Notes: a model not told the origin generated them from the sequence alone. A stretch of 64,000 bases of DNA from Scolanthus callimorphus (GCA_033964015.1 CM066924.1:11000625-11064624), one strand, 5' to 3'; shown: positions 43,340 through 55,451, counted from the stretch's first letter. Translations and numbers: made by a program.

Positions 43340-44606
43340 TATATTTTCCACATTGGTATTTTTTTTTCGTCAGGGGTTGCTTCAGATTTTGGGGGGTGGG
43401 GGTTAATTGGACCGCCCCATCTTGCACCACCACTAGCTCTTAACGTCCATATCACCAGTGAATTTGCAGTATTCTGGGCATTAAACTAAAAGACACCACT
43501 GATTCTGTCTTTACCTTTTTTCAAGCACATGAGATTTATGTTAATTAGACTCATGATGATGTCAGGTAAGGCACATCCTCCATAAGCAAAGATCAAGACA
43601 AGGGTCTGGGAGTGCTTCGAATCATCAAAAGCAGTGATCAAAAAGCTTAGATGATTTTACCTGACCTGGTGTCACCTAATTTGCATAACATTAGGTTTTC
43701 ATGATGGGTAGGTGTGATATGCAATTTAATCCAGCAACTATTGACCTCCCATTCCAGACACATTGTCTGCTTTCATATTAGATTTCCAATTGACTAATAC
43801 GTGGAAATAATTGGCTGGTCAAAGCTAACATTGAGGATTTTAACACCTAAATATCTAAAAGGTCCCCATGTTGTTGATCCATGCTTCACTGGTTGTGGTG
43901 AAATGGTAGGTGGGTTCTCAATCTATTTTTCCAGTCAAAAACGTCTCAGAATCTTAGTCCTATTTATTGAAAATCCCAGTTTATTTATTGGAAATTTAAA
44001 TCCCATTCCCATTTTCTATTGTTTTAAGGACTGCTGCACCCAACCCTTGCCACTCAAATCCTATTTTCCCAACACCCATTGTACCCCTTCTGTGCCCTGA
44101 TGTAACCATAGTTAGTAGAGGAGACTAACTATGTAACCTTTGGCACTAACACTTGGGATTTGTTTGGTGCTTTTTCATTTAAGCAAACCTAATGCAGGAC
44201 AGTGAATGCAAAATAATCAGAAAATCAGTTAAATAAAATTCAAACTGCTTTGCAGGTTGCCAAAGAAAAGAGCAACGGTTATCGCTTTAGTTCACGGCTA
44301 TCGCACGAGTTCACCGTAGCGGTGCTTTGATTCTTTGGGGCATATCACAAGGAGCCCAACCCTTCGTTGGTTCTTTCTCCAGAAATGGTAGTCAAGCCTT
44401 GAGAGGTTATGATTTTCGACCCCGATCACTTCAGAGCGGGAAATATCTATCGTTACTTTCGTGTTTGGGAGAGGTTGCTTTCCAGTTATCACTGCGGTGA
44501 GGGTACTTTCTCGGCGTGATGGAATTTAAGTCGCGAGCATTTCTTCCAACCTTTTTAAGGTCAGTTTACGAGCATAAAGCCTGATTTCAGTTCCCCTCCA
44601 CCCATA
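43340..44606. other. intron sequence, nothing firm
   Basis: A 99-codon plus frame at 43801 has no motif. 44300-44560 could be the decayed 5' part of the DIRS-type element that follows, but I cannot align it to anything. Confidence 0.4.
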
Positions 44607-45086
44607 GTGCTTAAGACCTCGCCCAGCCACAAGAACTCCCGGGTCTCATCGGGAATTTTGTTGATATGTGGAGAAGTGGGCATAGTCGACCCTCCACACT
44701 TGGTACTACCCCTTACAGTCGAACCGTCCAAGACATGGCTGTGCCATGACGAGCGGAATATGGACCTTTGGATTCAAGATCTCCAATTCAAGTGAGACCA
44801 TATCGGTGATCTCCCGCGTTATGTGTTGCCCAGTCATGTTCAGACCCCTCGTCTTACACCTTTTTCGGGCTCGAATACAAAGGCATGTATTTCGTATTCC
44901 TCACATGTGCCTTTCTATAAGCTCGGGTTGGCTGTGTCTAATGCGGTCCGATCATGGGAGTGCCGGTCTCGCTCTATACAGACCGACATGTGGGCCAATT
45001 GTTTATACCACCCTTTCATGAGAGTGTCCTTCAATCATGTACGCGCGGAAGCGGCAACGTATATTATATGCCGATTAGTAAGCTAG
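44607..45086 (+). pseudogene. DIRS-type (tyrosine-recombinase) retrotransposon reverse transcriptase remnant
   Basis: Plus-strand segments in two or three frames follow the DIRS/Ngaro RT pattern. 'PPHLVLPLTVEPSKTWLCHD' (about 44690) comes first, followed by 'ERNMDLWIQD' and 'DHIGDLPRYVLPSH'. Then 'LGLAVSNAVRSWE' and the catalytic region 'LYTDRHVGQLF' (about 44975). In intact elements the last is a YIDDR-type box; here one aspartate is missing, so the enzyme is dead. No tyrosine recombinase domain was recognised downstream. The direct repeats at 45371 and 45697 may be terminal sequences of the same element. Confidence 0.75.
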
Positions 45087-45370
45087 CGATCCCTGGAGAA
45101 TAGTCGAGCTGCTCTATGATCCCGACAATTAGGAAATCCACACGTGTATTATATAACAACCAAAGCTGTATTTAAACTGCACGCGTTGCAGTTCGCATCT
45201 CAGAGATTAACACAAAGGTGAACAGTAAAAGTTTATAAAGTTTAACCAACTCTTAAAGATTAGGAATTCTGAGTGATGGGAGAGATGTGCTCTTTATTTG
45301 GTTCACGCGCCCCCGTGCGGACAATAGGGCTTAGGCTTGCAAACATAGCAAATGACGTGGTATGCGGCAG

Positions 45371-45760
45371 GAGCGATCACCTCCCATAACTTAATTCCCG
45401 TGACGGGGTAATAGGTATGCAGTGAGGATAAGATACTATTCTCACTGCATAAATTATTGCCACGCCACGAAAGAATTTGAACAACAACCCAAATATGGAG
45501 TCTTTGGAGTCTGCGCATTGTAGGCAACATGTTTGGCAGCGTGGTTTCACAATCAGTCATCCATTTCCCTGAGTTCGGTTCGTAAGAAGCTGCCGCCGGG
45601 AGTCAGCAAAGCCGTAAAGTTCACCCCACCCACCTCCCCTGGTGATGGTCGACACCTCGCCTCGCATGCTCACCGCATGCCTATTACCCGGCAGTCGCGA
45701 TCACCTCCCATAACTTAATTCCCGTGACGGGGTAATAGGTATGCAGTGAGGATAAGATAC
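45371..45760. repeat. 64-bp direct repeat pair, 262 bp apart
   Basis: 'GCGATCACCTCCCATAACTT', continuing 'AATTCCCGTGACGGGGTAAT' and 'AGGTATGCAGTGAGGATAAG' to 'ATAC', occurs at about 45371-45434 and about 45697-45760 without visible differences. Just before the second copy 'CTCACCGCATGCCTATTACCC' partly mirrors it. DIRS-group elements of the PAT/Ngaro type end in split direct repeats, so this may be the 3' end of the element at 44607; that link is inference. Confidence 0.75.
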
Positions 45761-46223
45761 AAATAAAACTCTTTGTTGTTGCGTATTTCCGACACTAGAT
45801 TATACAGCATGTGTTTCGCTATAACGGGACAATTTGATTCTTTGACTCTACTCAAACTCTTGTATTCCAGTTATCTTCAGTTAAATTTATTGCTGGAACA
45901 TTACGTGTTGCATTAAGACAATAATTTCGAGCCAACTGCTAGCAATAAAATTGTAATTTTAGCATCCACATTTTCCTCACATCATGCATCACTGCACAAG
46001 GATTTTGTAATCATTATCGAAAGCTAAACTGCTCATATTGGGTCTCTGTCCTCCAAATTTCGAAATATCTCAAAGTTACGAAAGAGTTTTGTCGATATGT
46101 TTGATATTTTTACCACGATTTGACTGCGTGGCTAAATCCGTGAAAGCCTATTATCTCCTGATCACAAAGGAAAAACAACTCATGTTCAGTAAATGAATTA
46201 AGTATTCGCTGTTGCTAAATGTC

Positions 46224-46516
46224 TTTAGTATAAACCAACTAATGGTCTATTACAAATCCTGCATTCTGATTGGCTGAGCTACTAATGGTCTATTAGTGAT
46301 AGACCGTGCCTGGCAAAACCACCACCTTTCTTTGCAAGAAAACTTGATTTTTCAACATAAAATAATGGAATTCATTGCCAAAACCGACCAACTAGTTGGT
46401 TTATACTAAAGCAATTAGACCTCTCGTCCTCATGTGCTATGATATCAATAGACCATTCGGCCTTCGGCCTCATGGTCTATTCATCATAGCACATTCGGCC
46501 TTGAGGTCTAATTGTT
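46224..46516. mobile_element. composite foldback element, copy 1
   Basis: Two adjoining hairpins. First, TTTAGTATAAACCAACTA ... TAGTTGGTTTATACTAAA (46224-46410). Second, AATTAGACCTC ... GAGGTCTAATT (46413-46514) with the inner palindrome 'TTCGGCCTTCGGCC'. The same pair in the same arrangement recurs, inverted, at 55452-55747, so the composite moves or was copied as one unit. It lies in the intron after the motif VI exon of RecQ. Confidence 0.85.
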
Positions 46517-46520
46517 AAAT

Positions 46521-46713
46521 AGACCTCTTCGGCTTGCCCGTTTGTTTTGCCCATTTCAGATCACGTGGCATTCCCATGAGTATTCTCTCTTTCTTTTTCT
46601 GCTACGCACCGAAGGATATATGAATATGGAATCATTCAAAACAAAGAGAGAATACTCATGGGAATGACACGGATCTGAAATGGGCAAAACATTACGCCCA
46701 AGCCGGGGAGGTC
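46521..46713. mobile_element. TA-flanked foldback MITE (GACCTCTTCGGCTTG ends)
   Basis: GACCTCTTCGGCTTGCCCG on the left mirrors CAAGCCGGGGAGGTC on the right, with TA on both sides. Further inside, 'TTTTGCCCATTTCAGATC' and 'GATCTGAAATGGGCAAAA', and 'CCCATGAGTATTCTCTC' and its complement, make a nearly complete stem. It directly abuts the composite element. Confidence 0.85.
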
Positions 46714-46833
46714 TATTACTCAACTCCATGCAATGTTCTGTCGTTCAGATAGGAATTTTGCGATGATTTGATAATTACAGTTATTTGGAAGTATAACAAT
46801 AAAAGTTCGCGCTTTATCGTGCTCTAGTTTTTA

Positions 46834-46970
46834 GACTGGTTGCAGTCCCATCTTTGGCGAACGTCGTACAAGAGAAAGTCCTCCTGTAGTTTGCGCGCTC
46901 GTATTTCTAGCTCGCGAGTAGAGAGAGTCAACATTGTAGATGTTCGCAAAAGAAGGGACTACAAGCAGTC
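46834..46970. mobile_element. TA-flanked MITE (GACTGGTTGCAGTCCC ends)
   Basis: GACTGGTTGCAGTCCC at the left and GGGACTACAAGCAGTC at the right, flanked by TA; 'TTGGCGAACG' and 'TGTTCGCAAA' continue the inverted symmetry. 137 bp, non-coding. Confidence 0.85.
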
Positions 46971-47163
46971 TAGCTAGTTTTAGTAAGTTCTAAGTTAACG
47001 CTCAAGAAAATTTAACAGTTCGATTCGACGTATGGTCCAAATGCCTGATAGAAATCACTCGCAACCTCTCTAACAAAGCATTTTCACACTACCGAATACA
47101 TCCAAAAAGGTAAAGGTTATTCTCATTGCTTTAGATATTGATGTAGCCAGTTGCGCGGTAAAA

Positions 47164-48184
47164 TCATGTCATGTCAGCCGCATCAACCAACTCGAGGGCT
47201 TCATAAGCAGCGAGCTTCAAGTTAACCTTTGCTAGGTCTTGCAAATCGTATTTCATTAAAGTTCGCATTTTTTCGAATACAAATTCCACTGGATTAAAAT
47301 CTGGCCAATACACTGGGGTGTAAATCAGTTCCATTCCTAGTTGATCCAAAGTCTCGTTCAGTACTTCCTCTCCTTCATAATGGTGTATGGGGCAGTTGTC
47401 CATAAAAAATATATCACCAACCGGCCTTTCTGTTATTACGTCTTCTGCACGAAGCGCCTAACCAAAGAACAGTAGAAAGTCTAGGGTGTCAGAAGGTCCA
47501 TCCACGATGTTAGCATACTTGACTCCTTCAAGTCCGGCCAAAACGTTCAAGGTAATATTGGCGAGTCATGGTAGCGCGCAATGTCAATGCACCTTTCTCC
47601 TTTAGGCGACGAGCCATAGGTTCGCTTGATTGCGCCAAGTTTTTATCCTGCTTCATCGAAAAACTTTAGTTTATGTGGGTCCTTTCTACTCAAGTAATCT
47701 AGAGTTGAGAGTTGAGTGTAGATCATATTCACATCAGTAAATCGCTCCTCAGCGACTGTAGTGACTTGTTTTCTAGTGTACTATAATCCCGAAAGCATTC
47801 GTCGATGCAGCGCTTTCGAAAGCGCACTTCTAGAAGTTCCACCGAAAATGTCGCAGTTCCTCCAACATTTCATTCTGAGAAATGCTAGGATTAACTCCGA
47901 TTAACGTTTCTAGGAATAGCAAGTCGTTTTGGCTAAAATGACTCTGATTTCCTCCGCCTTTCGGACGCGGTTTTACATCGCTGCTTGCACAAAACGTTTT
48001 CCAAATGTTAGATACCGTCGTTCTGCTTAAATCGATCTGAAACTCGCGTGAAACTCCCAGGAAAATATGAAGTAATCGGATCGCCTCCGCTTTGAATTAT
48101 CTCATCGATTATCAATATTCTTATTTGAGGATTCAAAGGTTTTCCGCTTCTATAAGTCCTTCCTTTCAAGTTAATTCTCTCCAT
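47164..48184 (-). pseudogene. IS630/Tc1-mariner-type transposase (DD37E), frameshifted
   Basis: From ATG 48184 the minus strand encodes a paired-like N-terminal DNA-binding region ('GRTYRSGKPLNPQIRILIID', 'LSRTTVSNIWKTF'). After frameshifts come the catalytic triad motifs: 'FFDEAG' (about 47668), 'IFFMDNCPIHHYEGE' (about 47400) and 'YTPVYWPDFNPVEFVFEKMR' (about 47310). Thirty-seven residues separate the second aspartate from the glutamate, which makes this a DD37E enzyme. The N-terminal 60 codons and the last 79 codons are intact, but several frameshifts and stops lie between, so it is dead. Terminal inverted repeats could not be located with certainty. It sits in the large RecQ intron on the same strand. 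Confidence 0.88.
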
Positions 48185-48872
48185 AGCCGTTATTCATTAC
48201 TCCGGTCGTTCGAAGCGCCCAGTTTCCCTAACAACATGTGCACGGGCACTTAACAACATAGCGCATAGCGCACATCTCTATAGTTTTTGCTCCAAAACTT
48301 ATCGAGGAAAGTATAGACGCGCTACGCTCAACCGAAAATCGCAGTAAATGTTCGAGGGATGCCGTTGAATATTCCCTTGCGGTTATGATTGGCAAGTCCG
48401 ACAGCCAATTACATCGAAGAATAATTCTTCCCTCTGATTGGCATCTGACTCGACTTGCCGACATTGCAAGATCCTTATTAGGTAATCCCCTTACCTTATT
48501 TGGAAGGTCTGTAAGTATTTTTCTCGTATATAAGCGAGTAAAGCACGGAAATTAACCAGAACTTGCAGATGATCGAGAAATGTCGTTCTCTTGCTCACCA
48601 TTTTGTTTTATTTTTCTCGGAAAAGAAATGAGATTGGAAAACCACAGGCAGCCCGCTCGGGTTCACGTTCTTCTGCATTGCGCCAACGCGCACTTATATA
48701 CTACTAAAAACAACTTCGAAAAGGCCATTATCTACCATACAGATAGCACAGGAAACCCAAAAGAGAAAGGATACCCGCCAAAAAAAAGACAGCATGAAAA
48801 CAAAGTTCGTGCGATATTTCATACGTGGGACTCTCTGAGCTCCGCTAGAAACACCTTAATGCGGAAACTGTA
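48185..48872. other. intron sequence; one unexplained open frame
   Basis: A plus frame at 48580-48891 (103 codons) follows a TATA-like 'CGTATATAAGCG' by about 45 bases and is basic, but has no known motif and runs into the next foldback element. 48355-48475 has a 'GATTGGC...' inverted pair. I do not call a gene. Confidence 0.35.
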
Positions 48873-49148
48873 TACCAGGCCGAATATATGACCGAGGTTT
48901 TCTCTACTACGCTCGTAGCACCGTAGTACCGTAGTGGCATATCTTACATACCTTGCATTCTTTCACCGCTTGTGATAAGGTAGAAATAACAAGTAAAGAT
49001 CGAAGCATCAGTATCTCGATCTCGGAAAACTGTGATGAATTAAATATATTCCCAGCAAACTGCACCGTATTACCGTAGTAGCGTAGTGGAGTGTGGGAAT
49101 GAAATATATTCCCAGCAAACTGCACCGTACGGTCATATATCGGGCCCC
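48873..49148. mobile_element. foldback element, short copy
   Basis: Bounded by GGCCGAATATATGACCGAGG on the left and CGGTCATATATCGGGCCCC on the right. It contains 'TACGCTCGTAGCACCGTAGT', a long shared stretch, and one to two 60-bp units of the array seen in the next element. The stretch 48907-49125 is identical over about 219 bp to 49187-49405, so it is a very recent tandem copy. Confidence 0.85.
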
Positions 49149-49152
49149 TTTT

Positions 49153-50531
49153 TACCAGGCCGAATATATGACCGAGGTTTTCTCTACTACGCTCGTAGCA
49201 CCGTAGTACCGTAGTGGCATATCTTACATACCTTGCATTCTTTCACCGCTTGTGATAAGGTAGAAATAACAAGTAAAGATCGAAGCATCAGTATCTCGAT
49301 CTCGGAAAACTGTGATGAATTAAATATATTCCCAGCAAACTGCACCGTATTACCGTAGTAGCGTAGTGGAGTGTGGGAATGAAATATATTCCCAGCAAAC
49401 TGCACCGTATTACCGTAGTAGCGTAGTGGAGAGTGGGAATGAAATATATTTCAAGCAAACTGCACCGTATTACCGTAGTAGCGTAGTGGAGAGTGGGAAT
49501 CAAATATATTTCAAGCAAACTGCACCGTATTACCGTAGTAGTGTAGTGGAGAGTGGGAATGAAATATATTTCAAGCAAACTGCACCGTATTACCGTAGTA
49601 GCGTAGTGGAGAGTGGGAATGAAATATATTTCAAGCAAACTGCACCGTATTACCGTAGTAGCGTAGTGGAGAGTGGGAATGAAATATATTTCAAGCAAAC
49701 TGCACCGTATTACCGTAGCAGCGTAGTGGAGAGTGAGAATGAAATATATTTCAAGCAAACTGCACCGTATTACCGTAGTAGCGTAGTGGAGAGTGGGAAT
49801 GAATATATTTCAAGCAAACTGCACCGTATTACCGTAGTAGCGTAGTGGAGAGTGGGAATGAAATATATTTCAAGCAAACTGCACCTTATTACCGTAGTAG
49901 CGTAGTGGAGAGTGGGAATGAAATATATTTCAAGCAAACTGCGCCGTATTACCGTAGTAGCGTAGTGGAGAGTGGGAATGAAATATATTTCAAGCAAACT
50001 GCGCCGTATTACCGTAGTAGCGTAGTGGAGAGTGGGAATGAAATATATTTCAAGCAAACTGCACCGTATTACCGTAGCAGCGTAGTGGAGAGTGAGAATG
50101 AAATATATTTCAAGCAAACTACACCGTATTACCGTAGTAGCGTAGTGGAGAGTGGGAATTAAATATATTTGCTTGAAATATATTTGATTCCCACTCTCCA
50201 CTACGCTACTACGGCAATACGGTGCAGTTTGCTTGAAATATATTTCATTCCCACTCTCCACTACGCTACTACGGTAATACGGTGCAGTTTGCTTGAAATA
50301 TATTTCATTCCCACTCTCCACTACGCTACTACGGTAATACGGTGCAGTTTGCTGGGAATATATTTAATTCATCACAGTTTTCCGAGATCGAGATACACAT
50401 GCTTCGATCTTTAGTTGTTATTTCTACCTTATCACAAGCGGTGAAAAAATGCAAGGTATGTAAGATATGCCACTACGGTACTACGGTGCTACGAGCGTAG
50501 TAGAGAAAACCTCGGTCATATATCGGGCCCC
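49153..50531. mobile_element. long foldback element carrying an inverted 60-bp tandem array
   Basis: Left end GGCCGAATATATGACCGAGG, right end the complement ending ATATATCGGGCCCC at 50531. About 170 bp of terminal sequence on each side is inverted. Between them, 49321-50160 holds 14 head-to-tail units of 60 bp (core CAGCAAACTGCACCGTATTA or CAAGCAAACTGCACCGTATT, then CCGTAGTAGCGTAGTGG). The direction flips near 50164 and about three units run the other way. The 60-bp period keeps frames open on both strands ('YYRSSVVESGNEIYFKQTAP'), which I regard as a by-product. The right end lies 19 bases from the RecQ donor at 50550. Confidence 0.9.
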
Positions 50532-50549
50532 TTATGGGAAACTTCCTTA

Positions 50550-51489
<940 letters not shown>

Positions 51490-51616
51490 CTTGACACGTC
51501 CCTTTATCCAAGTCTCTTGTGTTCTCACTCGTTGTTGATCATTGAGACCAGCATGGTACGGTACTGCACAAATGCCTGCATTTTGCAGGATGTCCGCCAC
51601 TCGCTCACACTCTTTC
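51490..51616 (-). CDS. BLM: RecQ helicase (BLM-like), exon between motifs IV and V
   Basis: Acceptor 'TTTGATTTGCAACAG' and donor 'GTCAAG|GTAAAC' bound 127 nt. The first G completes the arginine of the motif IV 'YCLSR' begun in the exon at 63419. The protein continues 'KECERVADILQNAGICAVPY', then 'HAGLNDQQRV' and 'TQETWIKGRVK'. It corresponds to the BLM 'RRECDTMAD...AYHAGL' region of RecA-like lobe 2. It ends in phase 0, joining the 50735 exon. Confidence 0.93.
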
Positions 51617-52377
51617 CTGTTGCAAATCAAAGTTAATAAATCAGAGTTTTAAAAGATTTCTAAATGTTTCAAGAGAAGGGAATGTACGGTACGCAAAAAA
51701 CGTACTTATTTACTACGTGCTTTTTAAATAAACCGCCATCTTTGCCGATGCTGATAAACCAGTGAGCGAAAAACAAATAGGCAGCTGACAAGAGGTTGCT
51801 TCGCGCAAATTAGGCCTGAGTGCCATATGTAAGGCCTAGGACGCACGTCGAATTAGGTCGCGTCGATTACATATTTTCAAAAGATACCGACTCATTACAC
51901 TTTCAAATAACAAATTATCTATTGTTTTAAATGAATTCTACGCGACTCTAATTCGACGTATGCCTAGGCCTAAGAAAACTCTTTTTGGGTTAAGTTATCA
52001 TCCATACAAAAAGTACGCATACTCACATTGTTCATGTGCAGTTTGTGTTTCCCATTTTATAATGGTTTGATTTTTAAAAAGTGAGAAAAGAGTTTTGATA
52101 GCTGATAGCAAAACAGACGTAAAAACAGTGAAGATTTTTATTTCATGTGGCTATTTTAAGTATTAATGTCCTCCCAGCCAATCAGAAAGTAAGGAACATG
52201 GACAAATATTCAAAAATCTGATTGAATTTCTGATCTCAGCCAATCAGTCTGCTTGCTTCACAAAAGAAATTGCCAAACATCCAAGTGTGCATTTCTTCTG
52301 ATAGGAAGAACCTTTGTTTACAGTCTGAACTCATTTGCATTAGCAGGGTTTGAAGGAGCTCGAACATAATCAGCACT
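51617..52377. other. start of the 11.8-kb RecQ intron; one foldback
   Basis: 51617-63418 is a single intron by phase and splice sites. This first part contains the foldback at 51828 and no gene. Confidence 0.6.
51828..51975. mobile_element. 148-bp foldback (TAAGGCCTAGG ends)
   Basis: 'TAAGGCCTAGGACGCACGTC' and 'GAATTAGGTCGCGT' on the left mirror 'ACGCGACTCTAATTC' and 'GACGTATGCCTAGGCCTAAG' on the right. MITE-like, non-coding. Confidence 0.85.
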
Positions 52378-53313
52378 GTGTAGCGCCCGCAAATGTAATA
52401 AACCCGCAATGTAATAAGGTTTTAACCGCAAATGTAATAAACCCGCAAATGTTGCGGTCGAAGACCTCATACTAATCGCGTCCCATGGATCTCGCGAGTA
52501 GGTCCCGTGGATTTGGATGACAGCCTGAATCAGATTTTGGACTGACTATGTTAATCTGCCTCGATTTCATGTCAATAACTCGAACGTAAATAGAGCGGAT
52601 TTCACATGACTGTCAACACTCGTTATGTAATTGCGATTGCTTTGCGTTCTCATTGGCTACTCGTTTTTCTCAGCCAATCAAATTCTTTAGTAAATACAAT
52701 TGTGTAATTACTTAGTAATTGGTTCGGCTTGTGATTGGCTGAGAAAAAAAGCCATTTAGGAGCAAGTGGTGATTTCTCTCGATTCTCATTGGCTAGTGAT
52801 TGCTCAATTGCAATTGCTTTCACGACAGTCATGTGAAATCCGCTCTATCTCAAGAACGCAACACTCTCGGGTCACCAAACTTGGGCAAAGTCAAGGGTTA
52901 TTGAGACATTGTCAAGGCGGGTGCACTCGAGATCAGGGGGGACGGGTGCAAATGATTTAAATTCAATAAAACGCAACACTCTTGGACCACAAAACATGGG
53001 CAAAGTTGTCTCGGGTCTAGGGGGTGCAGTCAGATTGTGGTTTAATAAGAATGATCTTTTATTATTTTATCAAGTTTTATTAAAATTTTCTAGTCATTAT
53101 TACATTTGCGGGTTTATTACTTTTGCGGGTTTATTAAATTTGCGGGTAAAACCTTATTACATTTGCGGGTTTATTACAATTGCGGGTAATTATTAGATTA
53201 TTATCACAACGCGCGGCCAAATTGTAAACCGCCCTCTCTAAAACGCTTTATTTTTGCGGTCCAAATGGAAAAAACAGCGGGCCGCGGGTCCTATTTGCGG
53301 GTGCTACAACTCA
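52378..53313. mobile_element. foldback element with CCCGCAAATGTAATAAA termini
   Basis: Left: TGTAGCGCCCGCAAATGTAA then several 'AACCCGCAAATGT' words. Right: many 'ATTTGCGGGTTTATTA' words and the end ATTTGCGGGTGCTACA. Terminal TGTAGC / GCTACA match. A second MITE is nested at 52593, and 52853-53020 has two copies of a 'CGCAACACTCT(C/T)GG' block. Confidence 0.75.
52593..52845. mobile_element. TA-flanked MITE, GAGCRGATTTC family
   Basis: Perfect termini GAGCGGATTTCACATGACTG / CAGTCATGTGAAATCCGCTC, flanked by TA. The inner parts 'TTCTCATTGGCTA' and 'GATTGGCTGAGAAAAA' are also inverted. It is nested inside the CCCGCAAATG foldback, hence younger. Confidence 0.9.
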
Positions 53314-55451
53314 AACAATAATTTAAAATTTGTAGCGCGCAAATTCGCATGTATATATGATCAAATGCGCGTAACATTTGAAAAAGAGAAAAACAAACAA
53401 ACTAGTATGATAAAACATTAAAAAGTCAATAATTTAAAAGAAACTACAATGTATATTTATAATAAAAACTAAAATAATACAATAATAATACATTTCATTA
53501 TTTGCATCTCTCTCTGCTTAGAGTTTTTTATTTTACTTAGTTTTTTTTATATTAGAAGGATTCCTAGCGCCTAAATTAACAGTAGACACTAGTCATTTCC
53601 TTTTTGTGTAGCTATCACTAACACACTTTTTTTTAACCACCTACACAATTATTTCATATATTTCAAAGTACACTCATTTTAATAGCTCAAATGTTTTCTC
53701 TAAATCAAAATTCGCTCCACACACTTTAGAATTTGAGATATCAACTTCACAAACACTTTTATTAATTTTAAAAGTAAAAATAATAGATCAAGATTGAAAT
53801 TTGTAAGGATTTTTATAATAAAATACAGTAATCTAAAAAAAATCATCCCCCCATCATTTATACTGCGACTACCCCCTGAGGATTTTGAACTTCACAAGGG
53901 CTTAGAAATGTTAGCCGTAGTGTAAATGTTGTGTTGCATACTTTTCCATAAACATTTTTTTTGACATGAACTGATTGTAGTGTTTCAAAAGACCCTATGA
54001 GGGGGGCAGGCCCGAATGCTCGTCGAGAAAAGCGAATTTGACCCCTAACACATACCAAAATGGGTCTGGTCAAGCTTAAACACGGATACTGTCAATTTTT
54101 TGACAACAACTCTTTTTTTTAATGGGGCAAAAATGCTTGATTGGGCACCCTAAAAGATAGCAGATCCCCAAAATTCATGGCTTTTATATTTTCAATTCCT
54201 TAAAAATTACCGCAGGCCTTGAACCCCTAAAGATATTATGAGCACCACCGCCCGACTAATATGGGAATCACCCCCCTTACACTGCATTAGCATTCTGCCC
54301 TTGGACAAATTAGGTAGAATGACAAAACTGGAAACAAATCCCACCCTAAGACCAAATAACCCTGCTTTCTTGAGCAATATGGAGTCCAATGTTGCTAAAG
54401 CTTATCACCAAAGCCTCCAGGCGAAAGTAACATTCTGCCCATTCTGCAGTGACTGTCACTTGTGCCGTGGCTGCTAAAATCCAGGAGACTACAGGGGTTT
54501 AGCCAGATTTTGGGTCGGTACGTAGTTGCTTAAGCTCCTCTCTGATTGGATAATACAACAATACCCTACACCTCAATACAAAGAACGAGGATAATAGAGA
54601 CAAAAGAACTCCGTTTAGAACGAAGATAATAGAGACAAAAGCAAATTCTCCTTACTGAGAATTGTTAATAGGAGGGAGCCAAAGGGGCCCATACAAATGT
54701 CATTAAATGTCCCATACATGTATTGTATGTTTGGTTGCTAGGAGGGGGTGGGCGCTTCCCCTGGACTATCTTTGTATTTGCTGGTTTTTTTTTCTCCCAC
54801 AAGTAAGAACTAAAAATTTTACTTCGCTGGGGGGCAACTGCCCCCTCTGCCCCCCCGCTAGCTACGGCCCTGAAAGCCTGTGTCCGCCGCCATTTTGAGT
54901 GCATAGCAACATGCCAAGTCGGAGAAAGTATCATTTTCCATCGGCTGATCTAGAATTTTCCTTTTTTTCGGAGCATGACGTAAGGATGTTATTTCATACT
55001 TTCTTTTCACTTTGGTGCCATAAGTCAACACGTTTGCAGACAGGCGCGATCTCCTACAGTTTTCGTTTATCCGATATTTATTTATCCGATATCAGATACT
55101 TGATTCAAGGAAGATAGTATATATTATCAGATATTTATTCGATAATATCATGTGCTGTGAGGTTTTAACTATAAGATGAAGGGAAATCTAGTAACTGATA
55201 TTTATCGGATATTTTCACTTTCACTTGATAGTTCTAACTTACATTCGCTTCGTTTTAATGTTTTCTAATATCGGATAACATGATAGATACTTAGAAATTT
55301 CCTGAAAGAGAAATCTAGTATCGTATATTTTTGGGATATTTTCAACTTCCAACTGATATGTCTAACCTAGAATTGCTTCATTCTACTATTTCTAATATCG
55401 GACAAATATAACATGATAGATTCTTCGAAATCTCAGGTAATGGAAATCTAA
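53314..55451. other. intron sequence; one diffuse G/C-ended MITE
   Basis: 53330-53860 is extremely AT-rich. About 53999-54277 has a G6 start and C6 end and 'GACCCCTAACA'/'AACCCCTAAAG' words like the element at 4063, so it is probably a diverged relative. 55070-55420 is rich in 'TATCGGATAT' palindromes. A possible tiny exon (ATG 54911 to donor GAC|GTAAGG) is not convincing. Confidence 0.45.

Noticed and set aside
48580..48891. 103-codon plus-strand gene with an upstream TATA-like box
   Set aside because: No family recognised and its 3' end lies inside the foldback element, so the stop is accidental. Mentioned only as an open frame.
49288..50414. Long open frames on both strands (105-183 codons) through the 60-bp array
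   Set aside because: The unit length is a multiple of three, so every stop-free frame stays open through all copies. Frames exist on both strands, have no start context and vanish outside the array.
48873..50531. CRISPR-like array
   Set aside because: Units are contiguous without unique spacers, the array inverts, it lies in a eukaryotic intron and no cas genes are present.
54911..54979. 23-codon first exon ending GAC|GTAAGG (plus strand)
   Set aside because: Too short and the donor context is ordinary; no downstream acceptor with a continuing frame was found.
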